A DNA stretch of 64,000 nt from Smittia aterrima (Eukaryota; Arthropoda; Insecta; Diptera; Chironomidae). The notes below the pieces were generated by a model. That model ran no database searches. It saw nothing but the letters and a program-made list of their open reading frames with translations, and was not told the origin of the DNA. Positions 10,289-21,685 of this stretch are shown in pieces (positions within the stretch are counted from its first letter, which is position 1; each line of letters starts with the position of its first letter). The translations under genes and the position numbers were made by a program. The stretch covers positions 4,092,001 through 4,156,000 of the forward strand of contig CP093831.1 in NCBI GenBank assembly GCA_033063855.1. Reading direction: 5' to 3'.

Positions 10289-13257
10289 TTATCGATACAG
10301 TCTACAAAAGTCTTGGAGCTCGTGGGCTAAGCTTCGTAAGCTGACGTTTGGTCTGAAATAAAAAGTTGTGATCAGTTAAATTTTAAACTCGAAAAATATG
10401 CAGCTTGTTAACTTACTTGGATACGTTTTGATAAAATTCGGTCATTTGCTCATCTGTTGCTGTGATTGATCCACCAGCAGTTTTTCGAGGTAGTTGGCTC
10501 AATGATTTGTAAAGAGCCTCACTAAACACATTGCTGTTGATCATTTTAATCTCCATTAATACATCAGCCACATCGTTTAACATATTTGAGTGAAGATAGT
10601 AGATGGACGAGTAGAGGAGATTAGCAATTAAAGTTTCTCCATGAATTTGAGCGATGTGCTGTACGAATGGTTTTATCTCCGCATCACCATTTGGCTTCCC
10701 ATGAGCCAACAAATTAGCAAGGAACTTCATTACTGACATGTTCGCATCTCGATGATCGAGAGTACAAGCAAGTGTTGCGCATTGAATAATCGGAGTGACG
10801 ACTGGATGCTGAAGGAAATGAAGCGGCAATCGCTGGATAAATCTGACTGCTAATCTGAAGAAATCATCAACCGTGTCAGGATGATTCTTAAGACCATTCT
10901 CAGCTTGAAGCATTGTAAACGTTGGTTCGATGAAAGCTTCCAACATCGACAAGAGCACAGGGATGCATCGAATATCGTGTCCAAACTCGTCAACTAGAAC
11001 GCTTCCGAGGTACAGTAAGCAGCTTTGTTTGCTTATTGCGTATGTTGTAACCATTTGCTTCACCAGCGGTTCGAAAATCGGCAATGATTGGAAGGCAATG
11101 CATCGTATTGCATATCGAATACAACGAACGATTCTTTCCATGATCTTATCATCATGATTGTAACGCTCAATTGTACTCGACAAAATCGGCCAATTCTCAA
11201 TTATAACAATTGCTGCTGGATTTTCTTCATTCTCAGAAACTTTTGCATTAACGTTTCGGTAAATCGAAGCTAATCTGTCGATCCATTGAGTCGGGTCCTC
11301 CTTCTTTCCATTTTCAAGTAGACTGCACAGGTGACCAGTTTGAAAACTACAGAGTTGTCTCATCACGTCAGGTATCTGCGAATTTGGCAGTCGACTGATG
11401 ATGACCGCAATTCCTTTGAGTAAAAGTGTCGCTGCCTCCGGTTGGATCTCGAACATTTCCAAATGTTGTGCGATTTCAAGAAGTGTGCTAATGCGCGACG
11501 GTTGATTTAACATTTCACGATGACAGGCAGAACAGATCAACTGTAGCGATTGGGCAGCTGCAGATGCGACTTCTGCTTTTTTGTGTAGCGCGATGAGTAA
11601 AAAGTTGAGCACTGCGTCTAAGCTTTCAGGATGAGCTGAAATCCAGTCACAAAGTTGTCCTAAAATGTTGACTGAAGTATATCGAATGGCGATATGGCAA
11701 TTCTCAGGAAGTTGTGTGATTGCGTGAATCACTTGTGGCACGATCGCGTTCTCCTCGACGTAAATATTTCTTGCTATACATTCCATGATGAACAAAGCAG
11801 CTTCAGTTGATTCCCAAGATACATTGTCCGTTCGAAGGATGTTAAACATATGCTCAAAGCATGAAATGCTCTTGACAATAAAGATAACGTCTTTAATAAG
11901 CTCTGAGACTTTTGAACGAAATTCCTAAAATGAATAAGAAAAAACATTAGAACTTGATCATTAAAGAAAATTTAAAGATGTGGCTTACATAAAATGATCC
12001 ATCCTTTTCTACTAAGCTTTCATGATCTGCGTCGAGCTTACAGTGCTGATAGAGTGATTCAATAAGTCGTTCGACGTATCTTTCAAATAATTTCGTCAAC
12101 TCATCGTTGCTCTTCTCATATAATTCTTCACTCAATTTGTACCAGACGTTGAAAGTAATCTGAGCGACTTCAAAGTCAAAGTGACCAACACACATGATGA
12201 GACAGTCGAGAGCTTTCACTGAATAATGAGGCGATGCAGTTGAGGTTCCACTAATCATTCGAGGCAAATAGGTTTCGGCAACAACTGCGAATATTCTGCA
12301 GAGTATCATACACTTGTCCGAATCTTCTTGATCTACTGACTGACGATAAGAGTGTTCTAACTGCATGATTCCATCGAATATTACTTTCTCAACTTCTGGT
12401 GTTGTCTTCTCCAAATTAATCGATTCAAGAACTGAGCAAACACAATCAGAAGCTGCATCAAGTTGACGTTCCGTAGATTCTCCCGGGTTCATTAGAATTT
12501 GAAATGCATACAAGAAGACATAAGCACTTGCAGCGCTGTCGACAGGAACGCAATCCATTTTAACCCAAGCCGTGAAGCAAGTGACTGCTTCAATTTCTAA
12601 TCGTCGAGAGTCGTTGCTCATCAAAGTACCAAGACTCTTCAGGAGCATCGGAGAACTTACTTCAAGTTCATGCAAAACTTGCTTACGACGATTCTCACCA
12701 AGCCGCAAATATTTAGCATCGATCTCTTCGGGGATGTAAGTCAGCGTGAGTAAAAGAGGCTGAATCGATTCAGGAGCGGAAACTTGATTTTGGTTTAACT
12801 TCTCTAACAAAAATTCAATTGGATTTTGCCACGAAGCCATCAAAAGAATTAAATTCGATAGAGCTAAGCATAACTGTCTTGTTATTATTGGATTTGTGTT
12901 GGCCGTGATGTGTTCTATGTGCCCAACTATTGAATCTCTAAGGGATTCGTGCGATGACTCAGGAAGCTCTTGAAATGAATGCTGGATCTTTCTTCGCATT
13001 GTTGTCGCTGCAAAATAACATGAATGAAGATCATTCTTCTGCTGCAATAACTGATCCGCGATTTTCCACGAATACACCTAAAATGAAATTAAGAAATGAA
13101 TTAAAAGTTCCCAGTAATCTACATATTACAACAAAATACTTACAGACTTTTGAAACAAGTCCAGCCAAGTTGAAGCTTTTTCCTTTGCAGTAGTGTCAGG
13201 ATTATCGTATAAATCATAAATATTTTTCAAAACTTCTTCGATTTTCGGCTCTTCCAT
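10289..13257 (-). CDS. Tnpo-SR: Transportin-3 (importin-beta family, SR-protein import receptor)
   Basis: A nuclear import receptor that carries phosphorylated SR splicing factors into the nucleus with Ran-GTP. Exons on the minus strand are 13257-13144, 13077-11989, 11924-10417 and 10352-10289, all in phase, giving 924 aa against about 923 aa in human TNPO3. The N-terminus has the importin-beta-N features KEKASTWLDLFQKS, YSWKIADQLLQ, SCYFAATTMRRKIQ and FQELPESSHESLRDS, all close to TNPO3. The rest is HEAT repeats. The last exon is only 64 bp and codes for the C-terminal LRSLAHELQDFCRLYR, equivalent to the family's ALRDFTRLFR end. Reading through its donor would instead give a premature stop at 10414, so the short exon is needed. 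It lies downstream of virilizer on the same strand, 313 bp away. Confidence 0.95.
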
Positions 13258-13570
13258 TATATCACTTTTATTATTTTCTGAAGTCCTGTCTTGAATGTTA
13301 GCGCGTCAAATATCTATAGCGAGCTCCTCTCACTACCTGTTTTGTTTTAAGAATAAAGGAACGATTTTTTTGACCATTTATTTTATTCTGAAATATTTGA
13401 GAATAACACGAACTTGCTTCCCCTTCAGATGCCCCTTTCGACAAGCGAAAAGTCGTTAAAACTTTCTTCGACATATATTAAGTTCTTTAATTAAGATTTA
13501 ACAAAGTGTGAATGATTTTTTTAAATTTTATTATTTTAAATTTTTACACAAACAATCTTTAATTATTGAG
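13258..13570. other. Spacer between virilizer 3' end and transportin-3 start
   Basis: 313 bp, AT-rich, holding the virilizer 3' UTR and the transportin-3 promoter and 5' UTR. AATAAA-like words on the minus strand occur around 13379-13386 (TTTATTTTATT on plus). No other feature seen. Confidence 0.5.
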
Positions 13571-16500
13571 TTATCGTGGATATCCGCGCGATCCTCTTAT
13601 TCCTCGAGATCTAGCTCGGAAGCTTGGCTTGTAGGGACTGTAATGACCACGAATGCTTGAGCTAGAACGAAAAGAATGCAATCAATATAAGAAACTACTT
13701 CAATTAGTTTGTCAATTACTTGTAGCTTGAAACTCCTCGGCCGCGACTAATGAAACTTGATCCGCGTCCCCTTCCTCGTGAAGAGCTCATGACTTCTCGT
13801 TTATTGTAACTAGGCTGTCCACTTTCCATAGCTAGGAAATCATCTACATGAAGAGAAGGTGGACGAGATGTATTGGGTGGCCGTGATCGGAAGATATCGC
13901 CTCGAATGGCAACAGCTCGTGAGAATCCTCTGCCTCGTGGTGGAACTATAATTTTAAAAAAAAATGTTTTAATATAAAATAATTTTTTACATTCAACAAC
14001 TTACATTTGCTGAAAATTTTCTTTTCAGGTCTTCCGACAATTGGATCGACAACTTCTACGCGTCGAGTTCGGAAGCAGAGACCTGAGAGATTTCGTTCGC
14101 GCGTTGATTGAGGAGAAGAAGACAAAGCCAAGAGCCTTTTGCAGTCAGAGCTAATGTTTGTGTCGGGTGGCAAACATTGTCGAACCAGTTCATCCAAATC
14201 ACATTGAACTACATCTTCAGATATTTCGAAGCTATCATTAGGAATCCAATAATCCATTGTCAACTCTTCAAGGCTATCGGTCGTATAGAATGCGACTCGT
14301 GAAGAAAACTGTGTTACGATTCCTTCTGCTTGTGCGAGGTTGTACTCAAGATCAGATGACGCGACGACAGATTCTTGTTGGTTCTTAATGGATTCACGAA
14401 TTTGTTCCAAAAGCGATTCAAGATCAGTCTTTAAATTCGAACTGTGATCAACTTCTTCCTCTTCTGTTTCGATTCGTGGCTCATTAATGAGAGCTGAGAA
14501 AACTTCGAGAAAATGAATTTTGGTTCCATTCTTGTATTCTTCTGAATTCCATTTGAAGACAGTTGCAAGTTCATTTGTAGTCATTGCAATGCTTCTTGAT
14601 GGAACTGGAGTAATTTCACTCGGTTCAATATTGATGAGAGCTCTAAATAGTTCGAGAAGATCTGGGATTATCACCATTTGCTTTCTATCGTTCTTGCACT
14701 TTTCAGCAATTGAATTGAGTCGTTCGACGAAGCTATCCTTACGATTCATAAGACTCGTCCTTAGAATGTTGAAAGTTGCATCATGTTCAGTGAGTAAAAT
14801 CATCGCTCGAATGGAAGCGAAAGTCAAGTTTTCCATCGAAGTTTTGCAGAAGTTGTCAATAATATCACCTGCGAATTGTGTGATTAATTCCTTTGTTGGT
14901 AATCCACTTGCAAGAATGAGTTCTGGGTTGTGCGTTGAGTTGAAAAGCATCGAAATCTCGCAGTCGAAGAGATAATGAAGAACCATAAACACTTGAAATT
15001 GTGCGGAGACATGATCGGCGTTGCTGTCATTGACATTTGTTAACAGTTGCGACATCAACTCGGAGAGTTTTCCATTAAGAACTGAAAGGATCGAGACTTT
15101 CACGCAGGAATGACGAACAATTGACGCAAGGAACTTGAATAATCTTGACAAAGCTGCAGTTGCTTCGTTGTTCTTGTCCAATGATTCATTAGTTATCAAC
15201 TCAATAATCGCTTTAGACACGAGCAGCGTCATGTTTGGTGCAAGATCAGAAAGTTGAACACACACTCGATAGATTATTTGATAAAGTTTCGGCGTCGAGC
15301 TTGTACAGAATGTTTGAATCATTTCCGTAATCAAATGACTCTGAGGATGAAGATGGGCACTCCAGAGTTGACGTTCAGTGACCAATCGTTGGCTTTCTTG
15401 CTTGCTTAGTTCGTTACCTTGAATAGGAACTGGAAGAGGCAGTGGAAGAAGTTCCGATAAAACCATTAGTCCAGGAACGAAGTGATAGGGGCAGCTTAGC
15501 GTGTACTTGATGACTTCTCCAATCATTTGAGTCCACAAACTTTTGTGAATATTCGTCGTTGTCATGCCGTCGGGTGTGAGTGATTGCGTGTAAGTCAAGA
15601 GAATCCTGATGATCTCTTGTTGAACCTTTTTAGCTTCATTGAATGTAGTGCATCGCGAGTGAACACTTTGCATTAATGTGTAGGTCTTCATTAATGTCTC
15701 AATCGCTGTTACATCTCTAAAGCTGATATTCCTCGATCGAATAACTTGGACGAGAATTTTACGAAGAATCTGGACGGTTGGATGAATAATTTGCATTAGA
15801 AGATTTCCTTGATTTGCTCCAAGAAGATACGAATGAATCATTGGCTGATCGAAATGAGTTGTCAATTTATCTAAAATAGCGAGGAAAGTTACGGCGCCGT
15901 CAGCGTGATAAAGTTGAATTGCAAAGAAGTCGTGTTTGAGTTCATGATAATCGCCACCATTCCGTCCAATAATCAAATGTCGAAGAATTCTAAGTGTCAT
16001 GATTAAATCTCCGGGAAACGTTGTAAGAAACTCCATGCTTCGCTTGATTACTTCAGCGAGCGGTGTGATATCCTCGTACTCGAAGATTTTCTCAATCTCA
16101 AGTGGTTTTAAGAAGACAGACATCTCTTGAAGCATTGCGGCCACCGAAGGTTCAAACGAGTCATGATGCTTTACAAGATTCAGCAGAATACTGTCGAATC
16201 GAATGAGGTAATCAATGTTTTCCACATGTCTCACGACAAAGTCAACTATGTCGATGCAGTAGCTGAGAACTGGGGATTTCTGCTTGAAGCCCGGGGATCC
16301 TTGAACCATGCTAATCTTCTTTTCCTTGTCAATCAGATTAAGAAAGACAACAAGATTATCGTCCATTGCAATAAAATCCAGAACAAACTTTCTTCCATGT
16401 CCTGAGCAAAGATTGTAAAGCGATTCGAGACTCGCAGTTAGATCAATTTCATTTGTCAATCTTGATATCCAATCGACGTGATATTTCGATTCGATTTTGT

Positions 16501-18736
16501 ATGCAATCTCAATCGCAATTTCCACATTCAAGTGTTTAACTGCATCGTCAACATCTGATTCCATCAGCATCTTCATTAAATTATTCACAAGTCGAACGTC
16601 TTTTACAAGATACGTCAGTTCTTCTCCGTTTTTCGCCATCATCCCGAGATACTCAAGCATCAGAAGCAACAATTTTGGAGTCAGCATTTGTTTAACGTCC
16701 CACAAGATTGTCAATGCTTCGATGAATGTATGTTCTTTGTAGTAAGAGGTGAATTCTCCAACTTTGCCTCCTGGCGCAATCTCGAATTGACTTGAGATGG
16801 GAATAAACTTTTTCGACTGCATCACGTCAACTTTCCTCGTTTCTGATAGAGCAATAAAAATATTTTCAAGCTCCGTCAATTTGTCTAACTCGAAATCTTC
16901 GTTGTTCTTGACTCTCTGATAAATGTCGATGGACAAAGCTTTGATGTTGCTTAGAGCTTCGTTTGCATGAATCTTCTTTAAAATTGCTTTGAGAGTGTAG
17001 AGCAATCGGACATCAATGACATTGTTGAGCATTTCGATAACTTTTTTGTATCCGTCGAAAGCCAGAAACTTTTCAATTCCTTTCTTGGTGTCGATGAGGT
17101 GATAGATGAGTCGTGTGATAAGCAATTTAATCGGTATCGGAATTAATTGACGAGGAAGAAGTTCGATCAAGCCTTGAAATAATTCGATTTCGATAAACTT
17201 CTCGCAAGATGTTAGACATTCGATGAGACGAATTCCTGCTTTGATGTGCCTCAAATTACAACCGGGAACCTGATGACGAATCGCAAATGAGTAGTTAAGT
17301 CCAATCTTTATACACGAACGAAGCATTTCCAAAGTGTTCTCACTCAAATTTTCCAATAGCTCATCGATTTTATCTTGACTGTTCAATGAATGGAAGCTTG
17401 AGTTGATTAACTCGCATCCGTGAATCCAAGATATGTCAACATTCTTTTCGTGTTGCTCAAAGTCGTAAGAGTCACTCAGAAGCGTAAGTTGTTCGTTCAC
17501 TTTTTGAATTCTCGCGATATCACTTGAATTAAACTTTTGATCAACAACTCTGATTTCATCAACGAAAGGATTGAAAACTTTCATTGGGAATTCTTCGGCA
17601 AACATCTCTTCAGTCAAGTCGTCGATACCATTCACTTCATCGCTTATATCTTCATCACTCAAAATCGGCTCAAGCTCGTCTTCATCCAATTCTGTTGGAG
17701 ATTCAATTGGCGTGTTCGGTGATGAGGGACAGAATGTCGTTGACAAATCACCAACAGTTGGAGTAGAATCACTCTCTTTCTTGACTTCATCGTCTGAATC
17801 AGTTGGTCGAGAGATTCTTGGTGATTGAAGAGGAGGAGAACGAAGTTTACGTCGATCATAAGAACCTGATACTCGAGGTCTTTTATGGCGATAGCTACCA
17901 TCAGGACTATTTGACCATTCTCGTTTGTTTTTAGGCAATTCTTGCTCTTTGCTTGGTGATCTCGAATAAATATCCATTGGCGATGTTCGCTCATCTTCCT
18001 TCAAATCGTCGGCTATCGTAGAAGAGACCGTCGGATCGCACGATGAATTCTGATCTTGAAAATCATTGTTATGATGGTTCGAGTTGTAAACTTCACCGTT
18101 TTCACTCTCGTTGGTTTCGTCATTTGACGAGACTTGAACGGCGTTGTTGTTGCCAACGTTGTTTGGCTGACCGGGAATATGAATTTTCGGCATATTTCCA
18201 TAAGTGATGATGTTACCGTAAACGGCTAAAGTGATCGTTGTATAACATCCTTTGAGTACAAGACCGTCTGTGGGAATTTTACGAATTGCCTCATCATTCT
18301 TACACTCGAGATTAATGCACTCGTTTTGATTGTAGGAGAATTTTCCTAGCGGCTCGAAAGTACTCGCAACATTAACACTCAGATCATTCACGTAAAACTC
18401 GATTTCAAATTGTGAGGGATTCGTAGCTCCAAGACGATTACCGCCACCTAAAAATTAGGGAATTTTAATCTTCCGGTAAATAATTGAGTCAAAATAAAAA
18501 CTTACCAGGAAAATCTGCTTGAACTCTGGCTCCAAGAGGAATTACTCTGATTTCGCTGATGTAAACTGGAGACGGGAACTGAACTAAATCCAAGTTGAGC
18601 TTCTAAAAAGAAAATATTTTGTTAATAAACATCAAAAATGATATTTCCAGCGTTGTTTTCTTACTTCGTGTAAATCATGCGAAAAAGTATCGAAGAAAAT
18701 TAAATCGCAAGGTGAATCTTCGTTGTTTTCAACCAT
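13571..18736 (-). CDS. vir: Virilizer (VIRMA), scaffold of the m6A mRNA methyltransferase complex
   Basis: Scaffold of the MACOM part of the m6A writer (with WTAP/Fl(2)d, Flacc, Nito, Hakai); in flies needed for Sxl splicing and dosage control. Exons on the minus strand are 18736-18665, 18602-18506, 18447-14005, 13945-13720 and 13661-13571, all in phase, giving 1,642 aa against about 1,850 in fly. The conserved N-terminal Vir_N region starts EDSPCDLIFFDTFSHDLHE and continues with FPSPVYISEIRVIPLGARV and RLGATNPSQFEIEFYVND. A long acidic/Ser-rich linker (residues about 140-340) precedes a helical ARM-like body. The C-terminus is Arg/Gly-rich (PPRGRGFSRA, FRSRPPNTSRPPSLHVDDF, SSRGRGRGSSFISRGRG), as in fly. 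The large exon shows no break. The gene lies just upstream of transportin-3 on the same strand. Confidence 0.97.
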
Positions 18737-19162
18737 TTTACTCTCTCCACTGAGTAAACTTCACTTGCAAGTTGGTTTCGACGCGTTGGAGATGAGTTTT
18801 ACGATTGAATCTTCACTTTAAACGCGATATATACCACGATAAATTGAAAATAGAAAAAAAGATCGACAAATGAAATCTATAAGTGGTGAGTTAGAGTGGT
18901 GAAGAGACGGGGCTGAAAGAATTCAAATTCTGGCCACCAAATTCGTTTGATTGAAAAATCTTATTAGAATATTTTCCGCGCTAATTGATCATTTAAAGAA
19001 AACTCATGAAAGTGATTGTGACAGAAATATATTTATTTTTAAGAAAGCTTTAATGACAAGGTAGAAAGTAGTTTAATAAATTTCTTTTGATTTCCCAGCC
19101 GTTTTTGCTTTAAGAGAACATTTATCTGCACGAAAATACTAAAAGTTCTTGAGCTCTAAACA
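18737..19162. other. Spacer between virilizer promoter and LRR-BTB 3' end
   Basis: About 425 bp with the virilizer promoter and 5' UTR (minus strand) and the 3' UTR of the LRR-BTB gene. TTTATT (AATAAA on minus) occurs at about 19031-19036. No coding or repeat signal. Confidence 0.45.
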
Positions 19163-20248
19163 TCAGTTTTCTTTGGCCAACATCTCGTAGTAAGCTCGAC
19201 GATGATCCAACAACTTTTTCAGCTTTTCAGGATCCTCCATCAGCTTCTCGGGAACTTTGTCTGGAATTTTCTTGACAATTTGTTGAAATGCTTTTTCCTT
19301 GAGTGGCTGAGACGATAAGCGATGAGCGTATAAGAAGAGCTCCCAGGAATTTGCATCATCAACTTGATTGCAAATAATATTTTCATAGATAGACTTCATT
19401 TCAGAAACTTTGAATTTGATGGCGATCTCGAAATTTTCTTTCTTATTTTCATAGTTTTCAATCTCGTTGGTATAGATGAAGTTAAGTAAGGCCTCAACTG
19501 ATTTCGAACTGAAATCACGAATTCTAATTTCAGTGGCATCGATTTGATCGTCCAAAATTTGAGCGAACACAGAATTGTGAACTCCCAATATAGCTTTGTG
19601 CACTTTAAACTTCTTGTCGCCGGCGATGATGCTGAGATCTGAGTATTTTCCTGTTTTCCAAAGATTCATATAGGTTGGTTCATTGGGTTTCAAGCATTTC
19701 TCATCTATCAGTTTCATGAGCTCATCGAGAGATTGTAATGAGTTGTCTTCTCCTGGCCAGAAAAAAGAACCAATATTTCTGTTATTCTCGAGGTCCACTT
19801 TAACAGATTGCCTTCCAAGTAAAGGTTTTAAGAGTTCCGATGAAGCGTATTTGATATTGTTGCCGGAGAATGAAATTGTTCGCAAATATGGCATACTAGT
19901 TAGCAGATCATCTGGCAATGAATTCAATTCACAGTCGAATACATAAAGACGAAATAATCCCTCGAGTCCTGCTAAATCATGTTTTGAAATTTCGTTGATA
20001 TTGCAACCTTCAATCGCTAAATGAATTAGACTTGGAAAGTGTTGGTGCAGACCTAGAGGGAAGTACTTGACGGATCTGCTTTTGAACCAAACCTTTTGGA
20101 CGTCCTTGTGGCTTTTTCCGGCTTCATGAACTCCTTTAAATTCTTTGATGACATGATACTTTTCGTTTATCGATGCTTTCTTTATCACGCACGTGTAAAT
20201 ATCCGAACCAAAGAAATTTTCATACTCAAATTGGCAATTGATTTCCAT
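19163..20248 (-). CDS. LRR-BTB/POZ fusion protein, intronless
   Basis: A single-exon ORF of 361 aa. Residues 1-60 show a Cys pair in INCQFEY...IYTCVIK, the N-cap seen in many secreted LRR proteins of midges and mosquitoes. Three to four leucine-rich repeats follow (FPSLIHLAIEGCNI, LAGLEGLFRLYVFDCELNSL, MPYLRTISFSGNNIKY). From about residue 200 there is a clear BTB/POZ domain: YSDLSIIAGDKKFKVHKAIL, HNSVFAQIL, then IRIRDFSSKSVEALLNFIYT. A short BACK-like helical tail follows (ELFLYAHRLSSQPLKEKAFQ). BTB proteins usually dimerise or recruit Cul3. There is no signal peptide. An in-frame TAA lies seven codons upstream of the ATG with no AG between them, so an upstream signal exon cannot be spliced to this start. 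The protein should be cytosolic, which is odd for this LRR cap. Cellular role unknown. Confidence 0.85.
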   Translation of the reverse strand: MEINCQFEYENFFGSDIYTCVIKKASINEKYHVIKEFKGVHEAGKSHKDVQKVWFKSRSVKYFPLGLHQHFPSLIHLAIEGCNINEISKHDLAGLEGLFRLYVFDCELNSLPDDLLTSMPYLRTISFSGNNIKYASSELLKPLLGRQSVKVDLENNRNIGSFFWPGEDNSLQSLDELMKLIDEKCLKPNEPTYMNLWKTGKYSDLSIIAGDKKFKVHKAILGVHNSVFAQILDDQIDATEIRIRDFSSKSVEALLNFIYTNEIENYENKKENFEIAIKFKVSEMKSIYENIICNQVDDANSWELFLYAHRLSSQPLKEKAFQQIVKKIPDKVPEKLMEDPEKLKKLLDHRRAYYEMLAKEN

Positions 20249-20760
20249 ATTGAAACGTTTAAATTTTTGTTATCACGAGAACCTTATTCGGCGAAAATCT
20301 GACAAGAACTGAACACACTTCGCAAACAAATGTGATTAAGAAACAATTCGCAATTGCCATGTGTGTGATTGAAGGGACTTTCAAGTCAACAGGTAGAAAA
20401 ATTCATTCGAGCTGCCGATCGGCTTGGGCCTTATCAGCGATGTTTTCTTCTTAGAAAAACAAATCCGACGGAAAATTCACTTTATCTCAAAAAATGGATG
20501 AACTAAGTTGCTAATTTGAATGTATGTTCTAAAACATTTCCTTAATTATAGTAAACCGACATTCAACGTTAAACTTTCTATAATGCCAATAAACATTGTG
20601 CCGGCTTGAGTCGACTTGAAAAACCTGTTTTCACAGAAGCGGTGTTTGTAGTAAGTTCAGCCTGTAAATCTGTGCAACTTTAAAATTGCTTCGCATAGAA
20701 AAAAAATCGAGTTTATATCTTTCCTGCTTCAGTCTTTCTTCATCGTTTCATGCCATAACA
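20249..20760. promoter_or_regulatory. Divergent promoter region of the LRR-BTB and CBM14-like genes
   Basis: About 510 bp without coding sequence. On the plus strand an arthropod-type initiator TCAGTC lies at 20729-20734, 30 bp before the ATG at 20761, with TTTATAT at 20712-20718. That spacing is shorter than the usual 25-31 bp for a TATA box, so only the initiator is suggested. Confidence 0.4.
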
Positions 20761-21178
20761 ATGAATTTTTATAAGGTGAGTGCCAATTCCATTTCATTAT
20801 CTCAGAATATAATTTGAGTATTAATTTCAGTCTGTAGTCGCTTCCATCGCTTTGGTTTTAATAGTTCACTATGTGCGATCACTGGAACTCGAAAGGATAA
20901 ATTGTCAGAAGTTTGCTGAAGCTCTTGGTGTAGAACTTGACATTCCTCCTTATGTCAACATCTACTTTCCCCATGAATACAATCAGTCAATCTTTTATCA
21001 TTGCGGAAGAGATGTTGCAGTTCTCAATCCCTGCGGCGTTGGAACAATTTTTTCATTGAAGAATCTTGATTGCCGTCGCCCTGAGGAGACTGGAAAATGG
21101 GTTTCATTGGCAAGATTCTTGAAAAAGAAAAATGTCACTTTGGATGAATTTTACGAGGAAGATGAATACGCTGACTAA
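20761..21178 (+). CDS. Small secreted protein with a degenerate CBM14 (peritrophin-A) domain
   Basis: Exons 20761-20775 and 20831-21178 give 120 aa. The first exon codes only MNFYK, with a phase-0 intron, and the second continues the signal peptide (SVVASIALVLIVHYVRS). The mature part has the order of a chitin-binding type 2 domain: INC, then PYVNIYFPHEYNQSIFYHCG, LNPCGVGTIFSLKNLDC. Compared with its convergent neighbour, the cysteines at positions C2 and C6 are missing while C1, C3, C4 and C5 remain. The C-terminus is acidic (DEFYEEDEYAD). Probably extracellular (cuticle, peritrophic matrix or haemolymph); chitin binding is uncertain. AATAAA at 21200-21205. Confidence 0.8.
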
Positions 21179-21199
21179 ATTGTGATGACAAAAACAAAT

Positions 21200-21214
21200 A
21201 ATAAAGCTTTTATT
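21200..21214. terminator. Back-to-back poly(A) signals of two convergent genes
   Basis: AATAAA for the plus-strand gene (21200-21205) and TTTATT, the reverse of AATAAA, for the minus-strand gene (21209-21214) sit three bases apart in a near-palindrome. They are 21 bp and 23 bp beyond the respective stop codons, so the two 3' UTRs must overlap if cleavage falls the usual 10-30 bp downstream. Confidence 0.6.
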
Positions 21215-21237
21215 TGAACTTTCACATTTAAGATAAT

Positions 21238-21685
21238 TTAAATTTCAGGTCTTTCGCTGATTCCCAAATAGCGTCTTAGCTCTTCGATTCCATCTTCATA
21301 AAGCTCGGTTACTTGCGAGGGCTTACAGGACTTTGTGCTGTCGCAAGCTTTGTCAACTTGACTGAAGGTTGTTCCACCGGGACAATCTCTGGCTAGCCAT
21401 CGATTTAATACACACTCGAAATACTGTTTGCAGTCAGTTTTGTGTTGAGTCTTACGAAGCATGTAACCATCGTGTCCGATGTCAATCGTTGCATCGTAGA
21501 GATCCGGACAACTAATAGGAGGAATATCCAAATTTTCACGAGCCTTTGTTGGTCTCTTGCTCTTCTTCCGAGCTGCTGAACAAGTCACGATCATCAAGCA
21601 AATTATGAAAACTGAAACCTATTGAAGAAAATGAATATTTTGCAAAACTTTTGATAATTTTCAATCTCACCGAAAGAAATTTCAT
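21238..21685 (-). CDS. Small secreted protein with one complete CBM14 (chitin-binding type 2) domain
   Basis: Exons on the minus strand are 21685-21671 and 21618-21238, giving 131 aa. Exon 1 codes MKFLS and stops in phase 0, exactly like the neighbouring convergent gene. Exon 2 finishes the signal peptide (VSVFIICLMIVTCSAA). A basic linker (RKKSKRPTKARE) follows, then a full six-cysteine peritrophin-A domain: ISCPDLY, HKTDCKQYFECVL, LARDCPGGTTFSQVDKAC, TKSC, with the aromatic and C-P-G-G-T-x-F pattern of chitin binders. A short helical tail follows. The shared gene structure and similar spacing suggest the two genes are an inverted duplicate pair. Likely a cuticle or peritrophic-matrix component. 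Confidence 0.88.

Noticed and set aside
10210..10344. 44-codon plus-strand frame with a signal-peptide-like start
   Set aside because: It lies antisense over the 64-bp last exon of transportin-3, whose conserved C-terminus explains the composition.
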